64,000 nucleotides of DNA, taken from positions 2,909,001 through 2,973,000 of the forward strand of contig NZ_VISM01000001.1 of the NCBI RefSeq assembly GCF_007827455.1, read 5' to 3'. The notes below the pieces were generated by a model. The model was not told the DNA's origin, ran no database searches, and saw only the letters and a list, made by a program, of their open reading frames with translations. Every line of letters begins with the position of its first letter. Within the stretch, counting starts at the first letter, position 1. Positions 11,130 to 23,600 of this stretch are shown here, piece after piece. Position numbers and translations under genes: made by a program. Source of the stretch: Lutibacter sp. Hel_I_33_5 (lineage in GTDB: Bacteria; Bacteroidota; Bacteroidia; Flavobacteriales; Flavobacteriaceae).

Positions 11130-12605
11130 ATGTCAAATTATTTTAATACGTTATCGTTAGGACAAAAATTAGATCAATTATCTAAATGTCGTTTTATGGA
11201 CTCTTCAGAATTTGAAGATGGAGTAAATGCTTTAAAGGGAAAGAAAATTGTAATCGTTGGTTGTGGAGCTCAAGGGCTTAATCAAGGTTTAAATATGAGA
11301 GATTCTGGTTTAGATATTTCTTATACGTTAAGACAAGTTGCTATTGATCAGCAAAGAGAATCTTACAAAAATGCAACGTCAAATGGTTTTGCAGTGGGAA
11401 CGTATGATGAGTTAATTCCTTCGGCAGATTTAGTTTTAAATTTAACGCCAGATAAGCAACATACAAATGTTGTAAATGCAGTAATGCCTTTAATGAAAAA
11501 AGGAGCAACATTATCGTATTCTCATGGATTTAATATTGTTGAAGAAGGGATGCAAATTCGTGAAGATTTAACAGTAATTATGGTCGCTCCAAAATCACCA
11601 GGATCAGAAGTTAGAGAAGAGTATAAAAGAGGTTTTGGTGTACCTACATTAATTGCTGTTCATGAAGAAAATAATCCAGAAGGAAAAGGTTGGGCGCAAG
11701 CAAAAGCATATGCAGTAGGAACAGGTGGAGATAGAGCAGGAGTGTTAGCTTCTTCTTTTGTTGCTGAGGTAAAATCAGATTTAATGGGTGAGCAAACAAT
11801 TCTATGTGGATTGTTACAAACAGGTTCTATCTTAAGTTTTGATAAAATGGTAGAAAAAGGAATCGACCCTGGTTATGCTTCAAAATTAATTCAATATGGA
11901 TGGGAAACTATCACAGAAGGATTAAAATATGGAGGTGTAACTAATATGATGGATCGTCTTTCTAATGTTGCAAAAATTAAAGCATTTGAATTATCAGAAG
12001 AATTAAAAGATATCATGAGACCGTTGTTTCAAAAACATATGGCAGATATTATGGAAGGACGTTTTTCTGAAGGAATGATGGCAGATTGGGCTAATGATGA
12101 TAAAAACTTATTATCATGGAGAGCTGCAACAGGTGAAACTGCTTTTGAAAAAACGCCAGCTGGAGATGTAGAAATTTCTGAGCAAGAGTTTTACGATAAT
12201 GGAGTATTAATGGTTGCAATGGTAAGAGCGGGTGTTGAATTAGCTTTTGAAGCGATGACCGAATCTGGTATTATTGATGAGTCTGCTTATTACGAATCGT
12301 TACACGAAACTCCGTTAATAGCAAATACAATTGCACGTAAAAAATTATTCGAAATGAATCGTGTAATTTCTGATACTGCAGAATATGGCTGTTATTTATT
12401 TGATCATGCTTGTAAGCCTTTATTAGCAGATTTTATGAAAACAATTGATACTGATGTTATCGGAAAACCATATGCGACTGATAACGGGCAAGGAGTAGAT
12501 AATGCAAAATTAATTGAAGTAAATGCTGCGTTAAGAAATCATCCAGTAGAAAAAATTGGAACTTTCTTAAGAGCGTCTATGACTTCTATGAAAGCAATCG
12601 TTTAA
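11130..12605 (+). CDS. ilvC: Ketol-acid reductoisomerase, class II (long form)
   Basis: 491 residues, the length of the long E. coli-like class II enzyme with a duplicated C-terminal knotted domain; class I enzymes are about 330-340. It isomerises and reduces acetolactate or acetohydroxybutyrate using NADPH. The Rossmann motif [21 protein letters not shown] is followed by SYTLRQ, where the arginine is a typical NADPH phosphate contact. Metal-binding acidic residues occur in [12 protein letters not shown] and again in the second copy. It is the last gene of ilvDBNC, and a hairpin follows at 12652-12686. Confidence 0.96.
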   Translation: MSNYFNTLSLGQKLDQLSKCRFMDSSEFEDGVNALKGKKIVIVGCGAQGLNQGLNMRDSGLDISYTLRQVAIDQQRESYKNATSNGFAVGTYDELIPSADLVLNLTPDKQHTNVVNAVMPLMKKGATLSYSHGFNIVEEGMQIREDLTVIMVAPKSPGSEVREEYKRGFGVPTLIAVHEENNPEGKGWAQAKAYAVGTGGDRAGVLASSFVAEVKSDLMGEQTILCGLLQTGSILSFDKMVEKGIDPGYASKLIQYGWETITEGLKYGGVTNMMDRLSNVAKIKAFELSEELKDIMRPLFQKHMADIMEGRFSEGMMADWANDDKNLLSWRAATGETAFEKTPAGDVEISEQEFYDNGVLMVAMVRAGVELAFEAMTESGIIDESAYYESLHETPLIANTIARKKLFEMNRVISDTAEYGCYLFDHACKPLLADFMKTIDTDVIGKPYATDNGQGVDNAKLIEVNAALRNHPVEKIGTFLRASMTSMKAIV

Positions 12606-12651
12606 GGAATACTATAGAGGAAAGAAATTTCTTATTTAGATATATAAACAC

Positions 12652-12686
12652 CCGATACTATTTTTTAGTGTCGGTTGTTGTGTTTT
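12652..12686 (+). terminator. Probable terminator of the ilv operon
   Basis: CCGATACT (12652-12659) pairs with AGTGTCGG (12667-12674), with one G-U pair, 46 nt after ilvC. The short T run at 12682-12686 is separated by TTGTTGTG, which can extend the stem with the upstream AACAC. Confidence 0.6.
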
Positions 12687-12755
12687 TATATAGTTGTATT
12701 TACTGTTTTACTGATATTTTTGATGTAATTTTATACTATTAAAATTGAATAATTA

Positions 12756-14333
12756 ATGAACATACCAGAAATATATAAAATCAAAGAACAAATTCAACAA
12801 GATACTTATTTAGTAAATGGAGAATTAAAAAAATGGAAAGGCGAAACTGCAGATGTTTTTTCTACAATTTCATCAACTAAAGAATACAAGCCAACATTAT
12901 TAGGAACTGTTCCAAATTTGCAAAAAGAAGAAGCGTTAGAAGCATTGGATGCTGCTTATAATGCGTATGATAAAGGAAAAGGATTATGGCCAACGATGAA
13001 GGTTATAGACCGTATAGCCTGCATGGAAAAGTTTGCTGTGCAAATGAAAACCAAAAGAGACGAAGTTGTAAAATTATTGATGTGGGAAATTGGTAAAGAC
13101 TTAAACTCTTCAAGAAAAGAATTTGACAGAACTATAGATTATATCTACGATACTATTGAAGAATATAAAAAGATTGATAGAGATAGTGCTAAGTTTGAAA
13201 AACATAGTGGAGTTTATGCACATATAAGACGTGGACCTTTAGGAGTAGTCTTGTGTTTAGGACCTTATAATTACCCTTTAAATGAAACTTTTGCGTTGTT
13301 GATTCCAGCTTTAATCATGGGAAATACTACAGTTTTTAAACCAGCAAAATATGGGGTCCTACTATTAAGCCCACTTTTAGAAGCATTTCAAAATAGTTTT
13401 CCAGCTGGTGTAGTAAATATTATATATGGTAGAGGTAGAGTATTGGTAACCCCAATTATGGAAACAGGTAAGATTGATGTATTAGCATTAATTGGGAATA
13501 GTAAATCTGCAAATGCAATTCAGTCAAATCATCCAAAGAAAAATAGATTACGATTGGTTTTTGGATTAGAAGCAAAAAACCCAGCAATTGTTTTACCAGA
13601 TGCAGATTTAGATTTAACTATAAAAGAATGTATAGCTGGAGCTACTTCTTTTAATGGGCAACGATGTACAGCGTTAAAAATATTGTATGTTCATGAGTCG
13701 ATTGTGGATGAATTTAATAAACGCTTTTCTAAAGCTGTAGATGCTTTAAAATTTGGAAATCCATGGGAAGAAAATGTGAGCTTAACACCATTACCAGAAA
13801 CTGATAAACCAGATTATATTCAAGGTTTGATCGATGATGCTACAAAAAATGGAGCTAATATTATAAATGATAAAGGCGGAGAAAGAACAGATAATTATAT
13901 TTTTCCAGCTGTTTTATTTCCTGTTACAAAAGAAATGCGAGTATTTCATAAAGAGCAATTTGGTCCAGTAATTCCAATTGTTTCATTTAATGATATAGAT
14001 CAACCTTTGGATGATGTTTCAGAATCTAATTACGGACAACAAATAAGCCTTTTCGGAAAAGATGTAAACACACTTTCATCACTAATTGATGCTTTGGTAA
14101 ATCAAGTTTGTAGAGTTAATTTGAATAGTTCATGTCAGCGCGGGCCAGATATTTATCCATTTACTGGAAGAAAAGATTCTGCGGTTGCTACCTTAAGTGT
14201 TCATGATGCATTACGTTCTTTTTCTATTAGAACTTTTGTTGCATCTAAAGACAATGAATATAATAATGCAATTTTAGAAGAATTATTAGAAAAAAAAGCA
14301 TCTAATTTTATAAATACAGAATATATTTTGTAA
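12756..14333 (+). CDS. gapN: NADP-dependent non-phosphorylating glyceraldehyde-3-phosphate dehydrogenase (aldehyde dehydrogenase family)
   Basis: 525 residues of the aldehyde dehydrogenase superfamily. E272 in [19 protein letters not shown] and C304 in [10 protein letters not shown] are the general base and the catalytic cysteine; [28 protein letters not shown] is the cofactor region. The motif set, in particular the [20 protein letters not shown] block and the C-terminal [16 protein letters not shown], resembles GapN proteins, which oxidise glyceraldehyde-3-phosphate directly to 3-phosphoglycerate while making NADPH. The gene is monocistronic between the ilv terminator and a TonB receptor. 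Glyceraldehyde-3-phosphate is also the product of the KDPG aldolase encoded at 40902, so a link to the Entner-Doudoroff branch is plausible. Another aldehyde substrate cannot be excluded. Confidence 0.82.
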   Translation: MNIPEIYKIKEQIQQDTYLVNGELKKWKGETADVFSTISSTKEYKPTLLGTVPNLQKEEALEALDAAYNAYDKGKGLWPTMKVIDRIACMEKFAVQMKTKRDEVVKLLMWEIGKDLNSSRKEFDRTIDYIYDTIEEYKKIDRDSAKFEKHSGVYAHIRRGPLGVVLCLGPYNYPLNETFALLIPALIMGNTTVFKPAKYGVLLLSPLLEAFQNSFPAGVVNIIYGRGRVLVTPIMETGKIDVLALIGNSKSANAIQSNHPKKNRLRLVFGLEAKNPAIVLPDADLDLTIKECIAGATSFNGQRCTALKILYVHESIVDEFNKRFSKAVDALKFGNPWEENVSLTPLPETDKPDYIQGLIDDATKNGANIINDKGGERTDNYIFPAVLFPVTKEMRVFHKEQFGPVIPIVSFNDIDQPLDDVSESNYGQQISLFGKDVNTLSSLIDALVNQVCRVNLNSSCQRGPDIYPFTGRKDSAVATLSVHDALRSFSIRTFVASKDNEYNNAILEELLEKKASNFINTEYIL

Positions 14334-14440
14334 AATATTAATAAGTACTGATATCTTATTTAAACTATTGAAAACAAAAGGGTTTGTTCTCAATTTTGAT
14401 GAATACAAGAAAATATTATTACTATATTAAATGTTAAAAA

Positions 14441-14471
14441 TTTGCGAAAAAAAAAATAATAGCTATATTGA
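14441..14471 (+). promoter_or_regulatory. Possible promoter of the TonB receptor gene
   Basis: TTTG at 14441-14444 is followed after 19 nt by TATATTGA, which approximates the Bacteroidota pair TTTG / TAnnTTTG. The start codon lies about 40 nt downstream. Confidence 0.35.
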
Positions 14472-14511
14472 CAGATAATTTAACAATTCAAATATTCAAA
14501 TAATTTACATT

Positions 14512-17433
14512 ATGAAGACAAAAAAACATTTTAGAGTGCCCTTTTTAACCTGGATACTCTTGTTATCTGTAAGCTTTGTATTTGCGCAAAGTACAGTGAC
14601 AGGATCTGTTTCTGACGATTCTGGTCCTTTACCAGGAGTAAACATAATTATAGAAGGAACTTCAACTGGTACAAGTACTGATTTTAATGGTAACTTTAAG
14701 TTAAAATCTAACGAAAGTTTTCCATGGACACTAGTATTTAGTTATACTGGGTATGAGTCTAAAAGTATCGTCGTAAATAATGCTTCTCAAACATTGAATG
14801 TGGTTTTAGAAGGAGGTTCTGTTTTAGATGAAGTTGTAGTATCAGCATCTAGAAGAAGACAAAAAGTACAAGAAGCACCAGCTTCTGTAAGTTTACTTAC
14901 TTCTAAAGATTTAGAGAATTCAGCATCAGCAGTTGATCCTGTTCGTCAATTAATAAATACACCTGGAGTTCAAATACAACAACAATCAGCAAATTCTTTA
15001 AATATTGAAATGAGAGCTGGTTCAGGAGTTTTTGGTACTTCAACTTTTCCAATATTAGATTATCGTTATTTAGTAACACCTTCTGCAGGTCTCTTTTTAA
15101 GTTACCAAACAGGTATGTCTAATATCGATATTGATAAAATAGAGGTAGTTAGAGGTGCAGCTTCAGCTTTGTATGGACCAGGTGTTACATCTGGGGTAGT
15201 CCACTTCTTATCTAAAAGTGCTATTGATAAACCTGGTACAACGGTAGAATTTGTTAGTGGTACTTTAAGTACTTATGGTACAACATTAAGACATGCTACT
15301 GCTAGTAAAGATGAAAAGTTTGGTTTTAAAATCAATATGAGATATATGCAAGGTGACGATTTTGAATTAGATGCCGTAACAGATGCTGCATTTATAGCTG
15401 GTCAAAAAACAACTATATCTCAACCAGTAATTAAAGGCGGGAGAGTAGATCCTTCTCAAGCTGCTAAAACTTTACTCACTTTAGCTGATTTAGATGATAA
15501 TGGTGATGGAAATCCTTTAGCAACTGAATATAGAAATTATTCTGCAAATATGCATTTTGAATTTAGACCAAACGAAAAAACAAATGCTGTAGTTTCTGCA
15601 GGTCTAGCAAATGGTAACGGATTATTCTTTAATTCACAAGGAGCAGGCTATACGCAAGGTAATGACTATTGGGCACAAGCTAGAATTCAAAGAGGTGGTT
15701 TATTTGCACAAGTATATTATAACTATAATGACGGAGGAGATGAAGAAAATCCAACTTTTTTATATGCATCAGGTTTAAGACAAATAGCTAAAAGATCTTC
15801 GATAGAAGCGCAATTACAATATAATTTTGATACACCTAATTTTTTAGACACAAACTTTACAGTGGGGGCAGATTATAGAAATTCAGCTTCAGATTCTGAA
15901 GGTACTTTATATGGTATAAATGAAGATGATGATCAATATGTGATTACTGGAATATATATGCAAGGAACTTCTAAATTGAGTGATAAGCTAGATTTAACCT
16001 ATGCAGGTAGATATGATAAATATAATTTTATTAATGAAGGAGCATTTGCTCCTAGAGTTGCATTAGTATATAAAGCAGGTCCTAAAACTACTTTTAGAGC
16101 TTCTTATAATGTGGCTACTTTTGGACCATCCGCATTAGAGCAAAATATCGATTTTCCAGTATCAATTGTTGCTCCAGGTGTGTTAGATGTTTGGTTATCT
16201 GGGCAAAAAAATGCACAAACTTTTGTAGCTAACCCAACAATTGATTTATCTATTCCTGGTTTACCAGATTTACCATACGGAGCTACAAGTTTTCCTTTAG
16301 CTTACGTATATGGAGCTGTAGCTCAGCCTACTATAGCAGGGATAAATGCAGCATTAGCAGGTAACCCACTATTACCAGTTGTAAATAATTTCTTATCAAC
16401 TTATGTGCCGTCTGGAAGTACTGGAACATTAGAAGGATATAACTTATTTAATGGAGAGGCTATGAATGAGCTTACACCAACATTACAATCTAGAATTGGA
16501 AAATTAAATTCTTTTGAAGTCGGCTATAAAGGTTTAATTGGCGATAAATTATCAGTAGGATTAGATGTCTATACGTATTCAAGAAAAGGTTTTACTCAAT
16601 TTACTGCAGTAGCACCTACTTTTAGATTAACTGGTGCAAATTTTGCAAATGATTTATCAGCTAGAGTTGGTGCAGATTTTGCAGCAGACCCTAATGTTGT
16701 TGGAGCTATAACAGCAGGAGTATTAGCACAAGTACAAGGCGTATATGCTTCAAATGGTTGGCCTTTAGCTGGAATACCTGGAGTAGTGCCATCTGCTGCA
16801 GCTACAGCAGCTGCACAAACTCCAGGAGCTATTGCAACAGCTGCCGCTCAAGTAGGTGGAGCTTTTGCACAAGGAGGAGCTGGTTTTGCAAGTAATGTTG
16901 CACCATTGTTAAGTGTAATTGGAGCGGTTGAAACAAGTGGTGTGCCTCAAGGAGATGGCATAACGCATATTCCTGCTGGGTATAGAATTTTTGATAATGT
17001 AACTAGAAGTCATTTTGGTTCAGATTTAGCTTTAAAGTATTTTGCAAATGATAGCTGGACGCTATGGGGTAATGCTTCATGGGTGAGTCAAACAGAATGG
17101 ATTCCAGGTCAATCGAATGATGATGGACTGCCTTTTTCTTCATATTTAAATTCTCCAAAATTTAAGTATAGAGTTGGAGCTCAATTTAATCAAGATAAAT
17201 GGAGAGGTGGATTGGCTTTTCAACATGATGATGGTTTTAACTCTAATCAAGGATTATTTTCTGGTCCAGTACAAGAAAAGAATTTGGTAGATCTTAACGT
17301 TGGATATTCATTTAACAAAAAAATTAAATTAGATTTATCAGCAACAAATGTTTTTAATAATGAATATAGAGCTTTTCCAAATATGCCGGTTATCGGCAGA
17401 AGAGTTGTTCTAAGAACTACTGTAGATTTTTAA
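14512..17433 (+). CDS. TonB-dependent outer-membrane receptor with carboxypeptidase-like N-domain
   Basis: 973 residues. A signal peptide (MKTKKHFRVPFLTWILLLSVSF..FAQ) is followed by a CarboxypepD_reg-like/DUF4480-type domain (about 27-100, VTGSVSDDSGPLPGVNIIIEGTSTGTSTD). The plug domain comes next (about 105-245, DEVVVSASRRRQKVQEAPASVSLL and IEVVRGAASALYGPG). The barrel ends in the aromatic C-terminus RRVVLRTTVDF expected for OmpA-type insertion. No SusD partner is adjacent, so it is not a SusC/D pair. Residues of roughly 750-800 form an unusually Ala/Gly-rich stretch (PSAAATAAAQTPGAIATAAAQ and following), probably a long extracellular loop. The substrate is unknown. A strong terminator follows. 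Confidence 0.93.
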   Translation: MKTKKHFRVPFLTWILLLSVSFVFAQSTVTGSVSDDSGPLPGVNIIIEGTSTGTSTDFNGNFKLKSNESFPWTLVFSYTGYESKSIVVNNASQTLNVVLEGGSVLDEVVVSASRRRQKVQEAPASVSLLTSKDLENSASAVDPVRQLINTPGVQIQQQSANSLNIEMRAGSGVFGTSTFPILDYRYLVTPSAGLFLSYQTGMSNIDIDKIEVVRGAASALYGPGVTSGVVHFLSKSAIDKPGTTVEFVSGTLSTYGTTLRHATASKDEKFGFKINMRYMQGDDFELDAVTDAAFIAGQKTTISQPVIKGGRVDPSQAAKTLLTLADLDDNGDGNPLATEYRNYSANMHFEFRPNEKTNAVVSAGLANGNGLFFNSQGAGYTQGNDYWAQARIQRGGLFAQVYYNYNDGGDEENPTFLYASGLRQIAKRSSIEAQLQYNFDTPNFLDTNFTVGADYRNSASDSEGTLYGINEDDDQYVITGIYMQGTSKLSDKLDLTYAGRYDKYNFINEGAFAPRVALVYKAGPKTTFRASYNVATFGPSALEQNIDFPVSIVAPGVLDVWLSGQKNAQTFVANPTIDLSIPGLPDLPYGATSFPLAYVYGAVAQPTIAGINAALAGNPLLPVVNNFLSTYVPSGSTGTLEGYNLFNGEAMNELTPTLQSRIGKLNSFEVGYKGLIGDKLSVGLDVYTYSRKGFTQFTAVAPTFRLTGANFANDLSARVGADFAADPNVVGAITAGVLAQVQGVYASNGWPLAGIPGVVPSAAATAAAQTPGAIATAAAQVGGAFAQGGAGFASNVAPLLSVIGAVETSGVPQGDGITHIPAGYRIFDNVTRSHFGSDLALKYFANDSWTLWGNASWVSQTEWIPGQSNDDGLPFSSYLNSPKFKYRVGAQFNQDKWRGGLAFQHDDGFNSNQGLFSGPVQEKNLVDLNVGYSFNKKIKLDLSATNVFNNEYRAFPNMPVIGRRVVLRTTVDF

Positions 17434-17457
17434 TAAAAATATATTTGTAATAAAAAA

Positions 17458-17482
17458 AACCCTCAACTCTGAGGGTTTTTTT
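17458..17482 (+). terminator. Rho-independent terminator after the TonB receptor
   Basis: AACCCTCA (17458-17465) pairs with TGAGGGTT (17470-17477) around an ACTC loop and runs into a T tract. The preceding A run makes it potentially bidirectional. Confidence 0.88.
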
Positions 17483-17558
17483 GTGTCTTAACATAAAGTA
17501 CTTAACTTCATTTTTCATCGTTTCGTCGAATAATAAAAGCCTTACAACTTATAACTTT

Positions 17559-17566
17559 TAATTTTG
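17559..17566 (+). promoter_or_regulatory. -7 promoter element of the adhesin operon
   Basis: TAATTTTG matches TAnnTTTG exactly, 54 nt before the adhesin start codon. A clear TTTG at -33 is missing, so the promoter is probable but not complete. Confidence 0.42.
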
Positions 17567-17620
17567 TGTGACTTTTAGAAATGAATGTTTCATAAGAATA
17601 GTAGAATAATTTGACGTATT

Positions 17621-20600
17621 ATGGGAAAAAAATACATTAAATTAAAAGCTGTAGTCCTTACAGTTTTTATTTTTTCATGTTTAAATATAAGTGCACAAAC
17701 AACATCTTGTGGTATTAATACAGGGACGCCACAAGAAATTTGTGAAGGGAACTTATTTCAGTTAGCTGGTTCCGGAGATGCAAATGTAGTATCCATAGTT
17801 TGGACACAAGTGTCTGGACCATTTATTGGAATTAGTGATCCAACAAGTTATACTCCAGAAATAACGGGTGCCACAGGTAATAATACGTATGTGTTTAAAT
17901 TAACAGCATTGTGTAATGATGGTAATTATACTTCACAAAATATATCTTATGATGTAAAACCAAGTCCAGTTTCAATGGCAGGTTCAGATATTTCTGGATG
18001 TCCAGGGAATTATATGTTAGCAGGAAATACTCCAACTGGAACTTTTACTGGTAAATGGACAACAGATACAAATAATAATGCAGGTGTAACATTTGCAGAT
18101 TCAACATCACCAACAACAAGTATTACATTTCCAGAAGGTTCTTCTGGTGAAACTACGTTAACTTGGACAGTTAGTGGAGCTCCTGGAACGTGTCCAGGTG
18201 TCTCAAGAATAAAAGTAACTAATTTTGGTGCAGAACCTGTAAATGCTGGGCCAGATAAAACATTATCGGCATGTTTTGGTGCTACAACTACCACTTCTTT
18301 AGCCGGCTCTTATGCTGGAGATGGTACAGGTGGACAAATGGGTATGTGGGAATTAGTAAGTGGACCAAATGCTCCTACTATAGCAGATACTTCAAAAAAT
18401 AATACAGGAATTAGTAATTTAATTGAAGGTTCTTATACGTTTAGATGGATAGTTTCTGGTCCTTGTAAAAATGGAAACGATACAGTAACCATTACTGTAC
18501 CTCCACCAACTGGTGCGGTATCTACTGCTAGTAGTTTAGTAAGTATAAGAAATATTAGAATTTGTGACGCACCAACACCACCAGCTACTACACAATATTT
18601 ATTAGAAGCTTTACCTCCATTATATGCAGGAGAAACTGTTGAGTGGACATTTGTTGGAGGAGGTTTAACTGCAGCTCAAAAACCAGTGATTGCTAACGCT
18701 ACTTCACCAACTACTTTAGTTACTAATTTATCTGGAAACCCAAAAGGATTAGCTACAGCACCCGCATTTTATAATTATAAATTTAGATATACGGTAAAAA
18801 CAGCTAACCCAGATTGTGATACTACTCGAGATGTAAATATTAAAGTCATAAACAGTGCAATTAGTGTTAACCTTACAGATAATGGTACAGCATCAGAATG
18901 TATTTTGGCTACTTTAAATCAAGCAACGAATAAAGTAAATGTAACATTTGGAATTGATAGAGATAATTCTGCCTCTACCATGAAATACAAAATTATTAGT
19001 GGCCCAGTTACTACTAATAGTTATTCATCAATAAAAAGTATAGCAAATAACAATTCTAATACTACAGCAACTTCGATGACGATACCTTTTACTAAAATAG
19101 GTACATATGTTGTAGGGATAACAAGAGAAGCAGGAGGGAATGCTAGTTCAGAATGTTCAAATGATTCGGATGAGATAACAGTAAAAATATCAGGAAAACC
19201 AGATCAATCTAATGCAGGAACAGATATTTTTATTTGTGATCCTACAAATGATGCAAATTTAGTTGGAAATAGTCCTGTAGATGGTATAGGAATGTGGTCT
19301 CAAATAAGTGGTCCAGCAATGGCTACAATTGCAGATGCATCTAGTGCTTCTACAACTGTAGACTTTCCTGTGGCAACAGGATCTGGTAAATACGTTTTTA
19401 GGTGGGTTATTAGTGGAGGACCACAAGCAGATCTTGATACAAAAGCTTTTGACGATGTAATCGTAAGAGTTTCTACAGGCCCGCCAACTCCGCCAGCAAA
19501 TTTTGCTGGATCAGATGCAACTATTTGTGCTGGAGGGTTTCTGCTTGATGCAATAGCTTTAGGAGGTGATGAAAGTGGTTTATGGACAGTATCTTCTTTG
19601 CCTGATGATTCTGGTGTAAATATTATTGATCCAACTGATCCAAAAACTAGAGTGCTTGCTTTAAAGAAATCGACTGTATATACATTTACATATACATTAA
19701 CAAATGGTTGTGCTAGTACTTCAGATTCTGTAGTAGTAACAACAACAACAGGGAGGTCACAAGTAGTTAGGGCAGGACAAGATCAATGTATTACAAGCGG
19801 AAATTCAGTAACATTAGAAGGAACAGTACCAAAAGCGGGATCAACAGGGACTTGGACTTTAGTTTCGGGTCCAGCAGGAGCAATGATTACTCCAGCAAAT
19901 TCAAGTACTACAACAGTTAATAGCATGGTAGATGGAAGTTATGAGTTTATGTGGAGTATTCCAGATACTGACTGTCCAAATAATGTAAGTTCAGATAATG
20001 TTATAGTAGCTTTGTATAATACGATTCCTTCAGCTGGGCCAGATCAAGATGTTTGTGGGTTAAATTCTATCTTAATGGCTGCAACAGCACCAAACGCTCC
20101 AAATCAAGGTACTTGGGTACAAACTTTCGGTTCTGGTGGATGGACTGTAGATGATATTAATAAACCAAACGCAAGTTTTACAAATTTAAGTGATGGTGTA
20201 TATGAATTTGAATGGAAAGTTTCTGATGCAGATTGTTTTACGGGTGATAAAGTTAAATTTACCATCGCAAATCAACCAACACCACCAGGGTTTGCTACAG
20301 CTACTTTAAATGTTTGTTCAACAACAGCGACATTAAATGCTAATACGGTTACAGTTGGAACAGGTAATTGGGCTTTTGTTTCAGGTCCTACTACGCCAGT
20401 AATAGATGATACATCTAAAGAAGATGCAAAGCTAACGAGCTTAAAAACTGGAACTTATATATATAGATGGACAACATCTCCAATATTTCCTAGTCCAAAT
20501 ACAGCACCAACTTGTAACTTAGTTAATTCAGCTGATTTAACAATAAACGTAATTACTCCGGCTGCTATAACAGGTAGTCCTGCTCAATCATTTTGTGCAG

Positions 20601-23600
20601 CAGAAGATGTTTTATTAGAGGCAATAGAAGGTTCTACAGGTACATTTAGTTACGTGAGTTCTACTCCATCAGGGGCTGCTATACCTGTTATTACTGTTTT
20701 AAATGCAAAAGGAAATAAAGCCTCAGCTACAATGGAAGAGGGATATGTTTATGTTTTTAGATATACATTATCGGGAGCTGCAACTTGTACAGATCCTTCG
20801 TTTAAAAAAACGGATGAAATTACAATAACGAACTCTGCAAAAATTGTATCAAATGCAGGTACAAATAAAGAAGTATGTATTGTTTCTCCAGCAACTACTG
20901 GTTCAGTAACTATGACTGCTAATGCACCATCTTCTGGTACAGGTAAATGGACAAAAATTAGTGGACCAAACGGAGAATCAATAGTTAGTCAGAATTTAAA
21001 TACATCCGTTATAAACGATTTATCAGTTGGAACTTATATTTTTCAATGGGAAATTACAAATGGAAAATGTGAAAATAGAGATCAAGTTACAGTAACAGTA
21101 CAAGCACCTCCTAGTGTTGCAGATGCAGGAGACGCAACAATGAATTTATGTATATTAAACCCACAATTAAGTGCTGTGGCACCAACAAGTGGACTAGGAG
21201 TATGGAGTGTTGTTAGTGAAACAGGTATGAATGTAGCATTTGATAGTGCTAATAGCCCAACAACAACTTTAACATTAACCAATGGTTCTGTTGGAGATAC
21301 AGCAAAATTAAGATGGACAGTCCAGAACGGAGCATCTTGTACAGCTACAACAGATGATGTAGATGTTACAATTATTGCTGATGTAAGCGGTTCTTTATCT
21401 TTAACTGCTCCAGTAGTGACAATGGCATGTTCGGGAATGTCAAATGGAACATTTACTACCACTGCTTCGGGAGGTACATCACCTTATACATATAATTTAT
21501 TAACTGCAACTAGTTTAACGGGTGCATACATAGATGCTTCACAAACCGATGGAGATTCAGATGGTAGCTATACTGGATTAACATCTGGATTTTATAAAGT
21601 TGAAGTCATTGATACTTTAGGTTGTGGTTCTAAAATTGGAACTGCTAAAGAAATAGAAGGAGCTGCAGCTACTCCAGTTCCTACAACGACCAATATAGTA
21701 CATTGTGTTGGAGATTCTCAAGTGGCGTTAACAGCGACACCGTCAGCATCACCAACAGGAACTCTAAAATGGTACGATACTAATGCAACAACACTATTAG
21801 CAACAGCACCAACACCAAGTACAGCAGCTTCTGCAATTGGAACAACTACTTATTTTGTAAGTCAAACACATACGCATAGCGGAGGAGAAGTTTGTGAAAG
21901 TCCAAAAGTATCTATTAATGTTCTAGTAAATGCTTTACCTTCAAGTAGTTTAACTGTTGAAGGAGATAAGATTAATAAAGGAAGTAATGGAACTATTACT
22001 GTTAAAAATAGTGTTTCTGGTTTTTCGTATCAATTAAGATTAGATTCAGATAATTCTACTGTTGGAACTGCAAAAGCAGGTACTGGAGGAGATATTACAT
22101 TTTCAGTAGCACCAACAACGAATACATTGTACAATGTATTAGTGCAAAATACAACAACAAATTGTGCAACAGAATTAACAGCAACAGCTTTAATAGATAT
22201 ACTACCAGTAGCAACTACAGATTCAGCTAGTTATACTCCTGGAGGAACAAATCCGATGCTTGATATTTCGAATAATGATACTACGGGAGATGCTGTTGTG
22301 CCAACTACTGTAAAATTAACGACTACAGGTTTACCAGCTACAGGAGTAGGATCAGGGACATTAAGTCCAGATGGAAAAACCTTAACAATAAACGGACAAG
22401 GAGTTTGGACAGCTAATCCAACTACAGGTGCATTAAACTTTAGTCCATGTACAGCAGCAGGAACGCCAGACTCAAGTTGTACTGGTGCTTTTACAACAAC
22501 TCCAGAAGTAATTACCTATTCAGTAGAAGATGCACAAAATAACCCAGCAACCACTACAGTAACCTTAGATTCGTTACCAATCGCAACACCAGATGAAGCA
22601 AGTTATGACCCAACCAGTGCTACAAATTCAGTAGACATTTTAGGCAATGACACCACAGGAGATACAGTTGTTCCAACAACCGTACAATTAACAACAACTG
22701 GATTGCCAGCTACAGGAGTAGGATCAGGGACATTAAGTCCAGATGGAAAAACTTTAACAATAAACGGACAGGGAGTTTGGACAGTAAACCCAACTACGGG
22801 AGCATTAAACTTTAGTCCATGTACAGCAGCTGGAACACCCGATGCAAGTTGTACAGGAGCTTTTACAGGTGTACCAGAAGTAATTACTTATTCAGTAGCC
22901 GATACACAAGGTAATACAGCAACATCAACAGTAACCTTAGATTCGTTACCAATCGCAACACCAGATGAAGCAAGTTATGACCCAACAAGTGCTACAAATT
23001 CAGTAGATATTTTAGGCAATGACACCACAGGAGATACAGTTGTACCAACAACCGTACAATTAACAACAACTGGATTACCAGCTACAGGAGTAGGATCAGG
23101 GACATTAAGTCCAGATGGAAAAACTTTAACAATAAACGGACAGGGAGTTTGGACAGTAAACCCAACTACGGGAGCATTAAACTTTAGTCCATGTACAGCA
23201 GCTGGAACACCCGATGCAAGTTGTACAGGAGCTTTTACAGGTGTACCAGAAGTAATTACTTATTCAGTAGCCGATACACAAGGTAATACAGCAACATCAA
23301 CAGTAACCTTAGATTCGTTACCAATCGCAACACCAGATGAAGCAAGTTATGACCCAACAAGTGCTACAAATTCAGTAGACATTTTAGGCAATGACACCAC
23401 AGGAGATACAGTTGTACCAACAACCGTACAATTAACAACAACTGGATTACCAGCTACAGGAGTAGGATCAGGGACATTAAGTCCAGATGGAAAAACCTTA
23501 ACAATAAACGGACAAGGAGTTTGGACAGTCAATCCAACTACAGGAGCATTAAACTTTAGTCCATGTACAGCAGCTGGAACGCCAGACGCAAGTTGTACAG

